From contig CANQGF010000009.1 of assembly GCA_947601485.1 (NCBI GenBank), forward strand, positions 1-33,408: 33,408 nt of DNA. Reading direction: 5' to 3'. A model generated the notes under the pieces. The model made no database searches, was not told the origin of the DNA, and saw only the letters and a list, made by a program, of their open reading frames with translations. Below, in pieces: positions 19,378 through 27,853 of this stretch (the stretch's first letter is position 1; each line of letters opens with the position of its first letter). The position numbers were made by a program, and so were the translations under genes. This stretch comes from an uncultured Bacilli bacterium. GTDB taxonomy: Bacteria > Bacillota_I > Bacilli_A > RF39 > UBA660.

Positions 19378-20268
19378 TTAATTATTAATTTTAGATATAT
19401 TACTTACAGCGTGAATGCCATCTGATGCCGCTGTTACTAATTGATAAATATCTTTTTTAATAGCATCTCCTATTGCATAAACACCTTCAATTTTAGTTTC
19501 AAAATTTTCATCAACAATAATATGTCCTTGTAAATTAGTAATATTTAAATCTTTAAAAATATCCGTATTTGGTCTATAGCCTATATAAATAAATACTCCT
19601 TTAACATCAAGTTTCATATCATTATCTAAAATAATCCCCGTAATTTTACCATCAATTTCTTGATATTCTTTAATATTTACTCCATAAATAATTTCAATAT
19701 GAGGATTATTTTTAACTTTATCAATTAAAATATCTTCCCCTTTAAAACCAGTCTTTCGATTTAAAATATATACTTTATGACAGATACTTGCTAAATATAA
19801 AGATTCTTGTAAAGCACTATTACCAGATCCAACAACGGCCACATCACTATCTCTATAGTCACTGCCTTCTAAAGTAGCATTAGTACTAATGCCTCTTCCT
19901 AATAAATCTTTTTCATTATCAAGCCCTAAATATTTAGGTTTCGTACCAGTTGCAATTATTACATTGGATGCTCTATATTCCCCTTTATCAGTCACAACTA
20001 TTCTTACATCTTCTTCAATTTTTAAATTAATTACTTCTTCTAACTTATAAGGAATAGCTAGTTCTTTAACTTGTTCAAACAAAATGTTAGCAAAATCACT
20101 ACCTTTAACATTGATAAGTCCAGGATAGTTACTAATTTTTTCAATATTATTAAGCATCCCACCGGGAGTATTTTTATCAACCATTAAAACATTTAAATTT
20201 CCTCTTTTAGCATATATACCTGCTGTAATACCCCCAATACCCATACCAATAATTATTAAATCGTACAT
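19378..20268 (-). CDS. Thioredoxin reductase-like FAD/NAD(P)H oxidoreductase lacking the CxxC active site
   Basis: DLIIIGMGIGGITAGIYAKRGN (FAD GxGxxG), VAVVGSGNSALQESLYLA (NADPH), GVYAIGDA; canonical CATCDG position reads NATLEG. Confidence 0.85.
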   Translation of the reverse strand: MYDLIIIGMGIGGITAGIYAKRGNLNVLMVDKNTPGGMLNNIEKISNYPGLINVKGSDFANILFEQVKELAIPYKLEEVINLKIEEDVRIVVTDKGEYRASNVIIATGTKPKYLGLDNEKDLLGRGISTNATLEGSDYRDSDVAVVGSGNSALQESLYLASICHKVYILNRKTGFKGEDILIDKVKNNPHIEIIYGVNIKEYQEIDGKITGIILDNDMKLDVKGVFIYIGYRPNTDIFKDLNITNLQGHIIVDENFETKIEGVYAIGDAIKKDIYQLVTAASDGIHAVSNISKINN

Positions 20269-20288
20269 ATAAAACCTTTCTATTCTCT

Positions 20289-21083
20289 TTATTTATCATT
20301 ATATAAATCTTCAAATTTACTTTTTCTACATAAAATAACAAAAATAACTAAACCCGCTATAAAAGAAATAAGTGATACAATTTGAGCCATTCTAAATCCA
20401 CCTAACATAAGAGAGTCTGTCCGCATAGCTTCAATAAAGAATCTACCTATTGAATAATACATTAAATAAAGACATGTTAATTGTCCTCTTTTTAAATAAC
20501 GGATTCTTCTTACAAAAAGAAGAATAATAAATCCAATTAAACAATACATACTTTCATAGAAGAAAGTAGGATGATAATATACATTACCAATTTTCATACC
20601 ATTAATAATAAATTCTGGAATGTGTAATTCTTTTAATCTATAATAAGTTGTGGCAAACCCATGAGCCTCACTATTGAAGAAATTTCCCCATCTTCCAATA
20701 GCTTGTGCTAATAAAAGAGGTACTACCACTATATCAGTCATTTTAAAAGGATTAACATCGTTCTTTTTGCAATAAATAAGTAAAGTTAAAAAGCCAGCAA
20801 TTATTCCACCATGAATGGCAAGTCCGCCTTCCCAAACTTTAAAAATATCTAGAATATTATCTTTATAATAAGAAAAATTAAAGATACAATAATAAATTCT
20901 TGCTCCAATTAATCCAAAAATAATAACCCAAAAGAATAAATTAACTACAAAATCTGTAGATAAATTAAACCTTTTACTCTCTTTTAAAACAATGAATAAA
21001 CCTAAAATCATCCCAAGTAATATCATAAGGGAATACCATCTAATTTCTACATTAAAGATAGTAAATGCCACTGGATTCATCAT
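20289..21083 (-). CDS. lgt: Prolipoprotein diacylglyceryl transferase
   Basis: IRWYSLMILLGMILG, GGLAIHGGIIAG, GRWGNFFNSEAHG motifs. Confidence 0.95.
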   Translation of the reverse strand: MMNPVAFTIFNVEIRWYSLMILLGMILGLFIVLKESKRFNLSTDFVVNLFFWVIIFGLIGARIYYCIFNFSYYKDNILDIFKVWEGGLAIHGGIIAGFLTLLIYCKKNDVNPFKMTDIVVVPLLLAQAIGRWGNFFNSEAHGFATTYYRLKELHIPEFIINGMKIGNVYYHPTFFYESMYCLIGFIILLFVRRIRYLKRGQLTCLYLMYYSIGRFFIEAMRTDSLMLGGFRMAQIVSLISFIAGLVIFVILCRKSKFEDLYNDK

Positions 21084-21177
21084 ATCACCTCATATGTATA
21101 ATTATAAAGCAAAAAAGATAACCTGTGAATAGCAAGTTAATTTAAATTTAATAATTTTCGTTAATGAAAGAAAAATA

Positions 21178-21204
21178 TTACCAAATCTCTAAGAGATTTG
21201 GTAA
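21178..21204 (-). terminator. Hairpin TTACCAAATCTCT-A-AGAGATTTGGTAA upstream of TA locus 2
   Basis: Same hairpin as 18408-18433; minus strand continues ATATTTTTCTTTC. Confidence 0.65.
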
Positions 21205-21360
21205 TACAATCGTCTTTTTTAATTAGTTTAGGTCTTTACATTGTAAAAAATATTGTGATTAAATAGATATAGGAGAACTATTATGCGTTACCGTACTAAA
21301 TTCAAAAACTTTTTACACCAAGGTGTAGGGGGTTTTGGAAGTTAGGAAGGAGTGATGCTT

Positions 21361-21459
21361 ATGAGAGATAAAAGTCGCGTAGATTTTTTATTAATCATTA
21401 TTTTTATTCAAGTTTTAGCGTTGCTAATTCTGATAATAAAAATAGCTAGCCGAGGCTAG
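21361..21459 (+). CDS. Type I TA-like hydrophobic toxin peptide (32 aa)
   Basis: MRDKSRVDFLLIIIFIQVLALLILIIKIASRG*; SD AAGGAG at 21347-21352; stop lies within the antisense terminator hairpin. Confidence 0.7.
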   Translation: MRDKSRVDFLLIIIFIQVLALLILIIKIASRG

Positions 21460-21491
21460 CATGCAACACAGGTAACGTATAACGTTCTCCT
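21435..21491 (-). ncRNA. Antisense RNA (antitoxin) of TA locus 2
   Basis: Minus promoter TTGAAT (21527-21522), 18 nt, TAAAAT (21503-21498); terminator GCTAGCCTCGGCTAGC (21460-21445) followed by TATTTTTATT. Confidence 0.65.
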
Positions 21492-21596
21492 ACAAATATT
21501 TTATCATAATTAATAAATTAAATTCAATATTTTTTTAAATTTTATTTTAGCAAAATTAGTTTTGACTTTATTTTACATAAGTATTAATTTTTTTAT

Positions 21597-21651
21597 TAAA
21601 ATAGCTAGCCGAAGCTAGCAAGAAACACTAGGTAACGTATAACGTTCTCCT
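21597..21651 (-). ncRNA. Orphan duplicate of the TA2 antisense RNA gene with no adjacent toxin ORF
   Basis: Promoter TTGAAT (21687-21682), 18 nt, TAAAAT (21663-21658); same 5' sequence GTAGGAGAACGTTATACGTTACC; hairpin GCTAGCTTCGGCTAGC (21619-21604) followed by TATTTTAAT. Confidence 0.6.
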
Positions 21652-21675
21652 ACAGATATTTTATCATAATTAATA

Positions 21676-21723
21676 AATTAAATTCAATTCTTTTTGCACA
21701 ATTAAATTCAATTCTTTTTGCAC
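21676..21723. repeat. Two perfect tandem copies of a 24-bp unit AATTAAATTCAATTCTTTTTGCAC
   Basis: Copies at 21676-21699 and 21700-21723. Confidence 0.9.
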
Positions 21724-21745
21724 AAATTAGAGTAAAATGATAATC

Positions 21746-22909
21746 TTAATTTTGAAATAAAACATCTTCTTTTTGATAAACACGACTAATTAATATAATA
21801 ATAAAGATTGTATAAATAATTGTAGTACCAAAAGTAATTAATGTATATAACATATTACTATTACCTATAAGTAAATCTTGTAATAAGTAAGTATGATTAA
21901 TGATTGGTACAAAAGATAATGGTAAATTTAGTTCTATTCCTGCCGTTGTTAAAAACATAGGAATAATCGTAATCATACTAAGGGGAGTTAAAACACTTTG
22001 AGCTTCTTTATAAGTTTTAGCTTTTGATGATATTAATATAGCAAGTCCACTTATGAAAATAGCAAAAGCAATTAAAATAATAAGGGCCGCTATAATTGTA
22101 ATGGGTGATAAATTTAATGTAGCATTATCATAAATAGCAAAGCATTTATAAGATATAAATAATGATCCTATAATTAAAATGGTATCTATTAAAGCTGTTA
22201 TAATACATGATACCATAATAGCCAAATATTTACCTACTATAATAGCATAGCTTTTAATAGGAAAAGTTAAGAATGTTTCTAAAGTTCCTCTTTCTTTTTC
22301 ACCAGCCAAAATATCAGTTGTAGTATAAATAGCGGTTAAAACAATAGTCATAAGAGCAAAAGTAAAACCAATAGACATCAAAGTATCCATCATAAAATTA
22401 CTACCAGCAAGACTTTCAAATTCATAAGAAATATTATGATAAACTCGATTAGTATCAGCTCCAATACTCTCTAAATAAACATTTGCTAAATAAGTATTAT
22501 AACTTTCAAAGTAATTAGAAATATAACTACTAACAATACTTCCATCATCACTCATCTCATTGCAATAAACTTTGTAATTATGATCATTATAAATAATATA
22601 AGCAACTATTTCCTTATTCTCATAAGCTTCACTTAAACTTTGAGCATCTTCATAAGTTACTAAATTGATATCCATATCTTTAACAATTTCTTTTTCAATA
22701 TCATTTAAATTGTAATTGATGCCTACTTGATATTTTTCATCTAATGACGGCATAGTGATATCATTCATAGTACTATCAAAAATATAAGAGAATATCAAAA
22801 AATAAAGAGGGATTATAAAAGGAGTCAACAACATAATTATTAAAGATTTCTTTTCTCTTAAGATAGCTCTAATTTCTTTTTTTAATGTAATAAATATACT
22901 ACTTTTCAT
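21746..22909 (-). CDS. ABC-2 type transporter permease (NatB-like)
   Basis: Multiple TM helices; LAGEKERGTLETFLTFPI motif; paired with an ATPase gene. Confidence 0.9.
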   Translation of the reverse strand: MKSSIFITLKKEIRAILREKKSLIIMLLTPFIIPLYFLIFSYIFDSTMNDITMPSLDEKYQVGINYNLNDIEKEIVKDMDINLVTYEDAQSLSEAYENKEIVAYIIYNDHNYKVYCNEMSDDGSIVSSYISNYFESYNTYLANVYLESIGADTNRVYHNISYEFESLAGSNFMMDTLMSIGFTFALMTIVLTAIYTTTDILAGEKERGTLETFLTFPIKSYAIIVGKYLAIMVSCIITALIDTILIIGSLFISYKCFAIYDNATLNLSPITIIAALIILIAFAIFISGLAILISSKAKTYKEAQSVLTPLSMITIIPMFLTTAGIELNLPLSFVPIINHTYLLQDLLIGNSNMLYTLITFGTTIIYTIFIIILISRVYQKEDVLFQN

Positions 22910-23654
22910 CTTTAATACCTCCGATTAGTTTAAAGAATGCATCTCTTAAATTAGTGGTCTTGGTTTCTTTTTTAATATTATCAGGACTATCTACTCTAAC
23001 AACTTTTCCTTTATTAATAATAACAACACGATCACAAATATTTTCTGCTTCTTCCATATAATGTGTGGAATACAAAATACATTTACCTTTATTTTTTTCA
23101 CCTTTAATAAAGTCCAAAACAATTTGACTCAATATTGTATCAAGGCCACTAGTGGCTTCATCTAAAATATAGTATTTAGGATTGTGAAGAGCACATCTAG
23201 CAATAGCTACCCTCTGATTTTGACCTGTAGATAAAGTGCCAATTCTTTGATTAATAAAACCTTCTAATGCAAATTCTTTGACAATATCATTAATAATCTC
23301 ATCTATTTTTTTCGGATCTATATGATAATATTCACCACACATTTTAAGTAATTCATACCCGGTTATATCTTTATAAAGTTTAGTATTACCAGATAAAAAA
23401 GCTATTTGTTCTTTTATTTCAATGTCATTATTATCATAAGTCATACCATTAATAGTTATAGTACCACTAGTAGGTTTCATAATACCCGCTATCATTCGTA
23501 AAAGCGTAGTTTTTCCAGCTCCATTAGGTCCCAAAATACCAACTATTTCACCTTCATGCGCTGTAAATGTTATGTCCTCATCTGCTAAAAATGATATTTT
23601 TTCTTTTTTATCATTTTTAATAAATTTTTTTGATACATTTTTTACTTCTATCAT
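22899..23654 (-). CDS. ABC transporter ATP-binding protein (NatA-like)
   Basis: GPNGAGKTTLLRMIAG, LSTGQNQRVAIARCAL, YILDEATSGLD; start at MIEVKN (23654) preferred over the track start because GGAGG lies just upstream. Confidence 0.93.
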   Translation of the reverse strand: MIEVKNVSKKFIKNDKKEKISFLADEDITFTAHEGEIVGILGPNGAGKTTLLRMIAGIMKPTSGTITINGMTYDNNDIEIKEQIAFLSGNTKLYKDITGYELLKMCGEYYHIDPKKIDEIINDIVKEFALEGFINQRIGTLSTGQNQRVAIARCALHNPKYYILDEATSGLDTILSQIVLDFIKGEKNKGKCILYSTHYMEEAENICDRVVIINKGKVVRVDSPDNIKKETKTTNLRDAFFKLIGGIKDEK

Positions 23655-23744
23655 ATTGCCTCCAGATAATTTAAAGATTAACATATATCCTTTTTCTTTG
23701 CAATATATTTATGCTATACTAATATTTAGAAAGAAAGGATAAAT

Positions 23745-24794
23745 ATGCGCGAAAAAAAATATTTTATTATTTCATCTATTATCGGTATTATAGATTTAAT
23801 TTATATGAATTTTTTTAATGTTAAAGAATTAATTAATGTTGATACAGAAAGTTTAGGTGACTCATTAAGTAATGTATCCCAAGTAATTAATAATCCCGTT
23901 TTTTATTATACTTTAGGTATAATGGGTATTATAGCTTTTTTAATTATAATTTTTATTTTTAGTAAAAACAAAGAATCTAAATATAAAAATCTTTTGGTGG
24001 CAATATCAATTATTATTTTTCTTACTTCTAGTAATACCATTATAATGCTTATTTCAATTATTAATATTTTACTATTAAGAAATATACAGGGAGATACTAA
24101 AGAAAAAAAGGAAATGCCTATTTTAGAAAAAGAAACTTCTCCAAATGATACAATAAAAAGTCTTATACTAATTATTATTTATCTATTTGTTAGTTTTACA
24201 CTTGGTGATATCATAACTCACTTCTTTACTAATTTAAGTAATACATTTAAAATTCTTTATAATATTGGGACTGATTTATTTTTACTTTTAATAACAATTA
24301 TTTTATTTCACAAAGAATTATTTAGAGGTTTTAAAATTCTATTTAAAAATATCGCTAATTATAGTAGCTTTTTACTCAAAAATTATGGTTTATTATTACT
24401 AGCTAATATTGTTATATCATTTATAATTATGTTATTAAATGGAGAAATGATTACTAGTCAAAATCAAATAAGTATAAATAGTTTACCTCTTTGGTATCTT
24501 CTTCCTGCATCAGTAATTTACGCCCCGATTGTTGAAGAAACAGTTTTCCGTGGTTGCTTCCGTAAGCTAATTAAAGATGATAATTTATTTATTATCATTT
24601 CCGGTGCTTGTTTTGGATTACTTCATACCATTGGTCAAGAAGCTAATATTATTAATACTTTAGTTTTAGCTCTTCCTTACATGGCAATGGGAATGGTTCT
24701 TGCTTATACTTATATTAAATCAAATAATATTAGTACCAATATTGTAATTCATAGTGCTAATAACTTACTAGGATGTTTAATTAGATTATTCTAA
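23745..24794 (+). CDS. CPBP family intramembrane glutamic endopeptidase
   Basis: APIVEETVFRGCFRKL, GACFGLLHT motifs, multiple TM helices. Confidence 0.88.
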   Translation: MREKKYFIISSIIGIIDLIYMNFFNVKELINVDTESLGDSLSNVSQVINNPVFYYTLGIMGIIAFLIIIFIFSKNKESKYKNLLVAISIIIFLTSSNTIIMLISIINILLLRNIQGDTKEKKEMPILEKETSPNDTIKSLILIIIYLFVSFTLGDIITHFFTNLSNTFKILYNIGTDLFLLLITIILFHKELFRGFKILFKNIANYSSFLLKNYGLLLLANIVISFIIMLLNGEMITSQNQISINSLPLWYLLPASVIYAPIVEETVFRGCFRKLIKDDNLFIIISGACFGLLHTIGQEANIINTLVLALPYMAMGMVLAYTYIKSNNISTNIVIHSANNLLGCLIRLF

Positions 24795-24795
24795 T

Positions 24796-24840
24796 GAAAA
24801 AGGCTATTCAGAAATTTTTTCTAAATAGTCTTTTTTTCTT
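24796..24840 (+). terminator. Intrinsic terminator of the CPBP gene
   Basis: AAAGGCTATT...AAATAGTCTTTTTTT hairpin with T-run. Confidence 0.65.
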
Positions 24841-24849
24841 ATATTTTAA

Positions 24850-27666
24850 TTAACTTTCCTTATCAAAGATTTTTTTTAAAAATTGACCTGTATAAGATTT
24901 TTCTACTTTACTAACTTCTTTTGGTGTACCAGTGGCAATAACTTCACCGCCAAATCTTCCACCTTCAGGGCCAAGATCAATAACATAATCAGCTTGTTTG
25001 ATAACATCTAAATTATGTTCAATAACAATTACTGTATCGCCATTATCAACAATACGATTTAATACCACCAATAATTTTTTAATATCATCAGAATGAAGTC
25101 CAGTAGTTGGTTCATCTAAAATAAATACTGATTTTCCTGTTGCTTTTTTTTGTAACTCTTTAGCAAGTTTAACTCTTCCAGCTTCACCACCGGATAAAGT
25201 AGGAGCTCCTTGACCTAGCTTAATATAAGATAAACCAACATCTTTCATTACTTGTAATTTATCACGAACTTTAGGAATATTTTCAAAAAATGGAATAGCT
25301 TCATTAACTCGCATATCAAGTATTTCAGAAATATTTTTTCCTTTAAATTTAACATCTAAAGTTTCTTTATTAAAGCGCGTTCCTCCACAAACATCACATG
25401 GAACATACACATCTGGTAAAAAATGCATTTCTATTTTCTTAACACCATCGCCAAAGCAAGCTTCACATCTTCCTCCTTTAACGTTAAAAGAGAATCTACT
25501 TTTATCATAACCACGCATTTTGGATTCTTTCATATTAGCAAAAACATCACGTATATCATCAAATACTCCAACATAAGTTGCAGGATTACTTCTTGGTGTT
25601 CTTCCAATAGCGTCTTGACTAATATTTACTACTTTATCAACATTTTCCATTCCTTTAATAGATTTGCATTTTCCAGGAATATCTTTAGAATTATAAATTT
25701 CTTTATGTAGTGTTTTATATAATATTTCATTAACTAAAGTAGATTTTCCACTTCCGGAAACACCTGTTACTACTATAAATTTATTTAAAGGAAATTTAAC
25801 ATTAATATTTTTTAAATTATTTTCACTAGCGCCTTTAACTTCTAAAAATAAACCATTTCCTTTACGCGTTTTTTTAGGTATTTCAATTTTCTCTTTACCT
25901 GATAAATAACGTCCCGTAATACTATTTTCATTTTGCATAACTTCTTCTGGAGTACCAGCAGCCACTATATAGCCACCTTCATCACCTGCTCCAGGACCAA
26001 CATCTACTAAATAATCCGCTGCTAACATAGTATCAGTATCATGTTCAACAACAATAAGGGTATTACCTAAATCACGCATTTCTTTTAAAGAATTTATTAA
26101 TTTTTCATTATCTCTTTGATGCAGACCAATCGAAGGCTCATCTAAAACATATAAAACGCCTGATAAACGACTACCAATTTGTGTTGCAAGTCTAATTCTT
26201 TGGGCTTCACCACCTGAAAGAGTCGCAGCACTTCTTGCTAAAGTTAAATAATTAAGTCCAACATTCATTAAAAAGTGAAGTCTTGATAATATTTCTTTAA
26301 GAAGTAAACGGCTAATTTCTTCCTCTTCTTTTGTTAGTTTTAAATTTTCTAAAAAAGTAATTAGCTCATCGATTGCCATTTCACATAAGTCATAAATACT
26401 TTTTTTATTAACTTTAACTGCTAAAATCTCATCTTTCAATCTTGTACCATGACATTTAGGACAAATGGATTCAATCATATAACCTTCAATCCATTCTCTA
26501 ATCCATGAACTATTAGTTTCTAAATATCTTCTTTCTAAATTATTTATTATTCCTTCATATCTCGATTTAGTATCTCTTGTACTTCCATTCTTCGCTGTAT
26601 AATGAAAATCCATAATATCTTTAGTACCATATAATATGATATCTAAATCACTTCTTTTCATATCTTTAACTGGGACATCTAAATCGATATTATAATGTTC
26701 TGCAACGGTTTTAAGACTACTCATATACATTGTATTATCTAGATTAATTGCCACAATAGCGCCTTTATTAATACTTTTATTTTTATCAGGAATTAGTAAG
26801 TCTTCACTTATTTTTAATCTTGTTCCAAGCCCCTTACATTCTTCACATGCACCATAAGGTGAGTTAAAAGAAAATATTCTTGGTTCAAGTTCACTTAAAG
26901 AAAAATTACAATAAGGACAAGCATAATTTTCACTCATCAAAATATCTTCTTCATCATTAACTCTAATGATAACAAGACCATTAGCCATTTTACAACTTGT
27001 TTCTATAGCTTCAAAAATTCGACTTCTCTCATCACTAGAAACTGGTAATTTATCTATTAAAACATAAATATCATCTTTAACATTTTTTTCAAGTGTTATT
27101 TCATCGGCTGCATTATACATAACGCCATTAACTTTAATTTTAGTAAACCCCTTACCTCTTAAATCATCAATTAAATCTTTATGAGTTCCTTTTTCTCCTC
27201 TTACAACAGGAGCAAATATTTCAATTTTAACTCCTTCATCAAAAGCCAATACTTTATTAGTCATTTCTTCTATACTTTGACTTTTAATAGGTATTTTATG
27301 TGTCGGACAATAAGGTATCCCAATTCGCGAAAACAAAAGTCGTAAATAATCATACAATTCAGTTATAGTACCCACTGTTGAACGAGGATTTTTATTAGTT
27401 GTTTTTTGATCAATAGATATACTTGGAGATAACCCTTCAATAGAGTCAACATCTGGCTTTTCACCACCACCAATAAATTGTCTCGCATAAGCTGAAAGAC
27501 TTTCCACATATCTTCTTTCCCCTTCAGCATAAATTGTATCAAAAGCTAAACTACTTTTACCACTACCAGAAACTCCAGTCATAACAATCAATTTATTTTT
27601 AGGTAATTCTAAATCAACATTTTTTAAATTATTTTCTCTTGCTCCCCTAATTACAATTTTATCCAT
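24850..27666 (-). CDS. uvrA: Excinuclease ABC subunit A
   Basis: MDKIVIRGARENNLKNVDLELPKNKLIVMTGVSGSGKSSLAFDTIYAEGERRYVESLSAYARQF; two ABC cassettes and zinc fingers; start MDK (27666) preferred. Confidence 0.97.
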   Translation of the reverse strand: MDKIVIRGARENNLKNVDLELPKNKLIVMTGVSGSGKSSLAFDTIYAEGERRYVESLSAYARQFIGGGEKPDVDSIEGLSPSISIDQKTTNKNPRSTVGTITELYDYLRLLFSRIGIPYCPTHKIPIKSQSIEEMTNKVLAFDEGVKIEIFAPVVRGEKGTHKDLIDDLRGKGFTKIKVNGVMYNAADEITLEKNVKDDIYVLIDKLPVSSDERSRIFEAIETSCKMANGLVIIRVNDEEDILMSENYACPYCNFSLSELEPRIFSFNSPYGACEECKGLGTRLKISEDLLIPDKNKSINKGAIVAINLDNTMYMSSLKTVAEHYNIDLDVPVKDMKRSDLDIILYGTKDIMDFHYTAKNGSTRDTKSRYEGIINNLERRYLETNSSWIREWIEGYMIESICPKCHGTRLKDEILAVKVNKKSIYDLCEMAIDELITFLENLKLTKEEEEISRLLLKEILSRLHFLMNVGLNYLTLARSAATLSGGEAQRIRLATQIGSRLSGVLYVLDEPSIGLHQRDNEKLINSLKEMRDLGNTLIVVEHDTDTMLAADYLVDVGPGAGDEGGYIVAAGTPEEVMQNENSITGRYLSGKEKIEIPKKTRKGNGLFLEVKGASENNLKNINVKFPLNKFIVVTGVSGSGKSTLVNEILYKTLHKEIYNSKDIPGKCKSIKGMENVDKVVNISQDAIGRTPRSNPATYVGVFDDIRDVFANMKESKMRGYDKSRFSFNVKGGRCEACFGDGVKKIEMHFLPDVYVPCDVCGGTRFNKETLDVKFKGKNISEILDMRVNEAIPFFENIPKVRDKLQVMKDVGLSYIKLGQGAPTLSGGEAGRVKLAKELQKKATGKSVFILDEPTTGLHSDDIKKLLVVLNRIVDNGDTVIVIEHNLDVIKQADYVIDLGPEGGRFGGEVIATGTPKEVSKVEKSYTGQFLKKIFDKES

Positions 27667-27769
27667 ACTATCACCAACTTCTAATATTTTATCCACTCTT
27701 TTTAAAATATGCAAGCACTTATACTATATCAAACATAAGTATGTTTTGCAATACTTTTTATTTATAAAT

Positions 27770-27800
27770 CTAAAAAGGCACTCACAAGTGAGGCCTTTTG
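27770..27800 (-). terminator. Intrinsic terminator downstream of the sigma-like gene
   Basis: Minus strand AAAAGGCCTCAC-TT-GTGAGTGCCTTTTTAG. Confidence 0.6.
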
Positions 27801-27853
27801 ATCGTAGAGTAAACCTCTACATTTATATTTTGAACAAAATCAGCTTTTTTATA

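Larger units (their letters stand above)
21270..21492. repeat. Inverted repeat bounding toxin transcription unit 2
   Basis: Left arm 21270-21292 TAGGAGAACTATTATGCGTTACC; right arm 21471-21492 is the reverse complement of TAGGAGAACGTTATACGTTACC. Confidence 0.65.

Noticed and set aside
21361-21459. Toxin 2 as a phage holin fragment
   Set aside because: Stand-alone 32-aa single-TM peptide with its own promoter and antisense RNA, and a paralogue with the same layout; no phage genes nearby.
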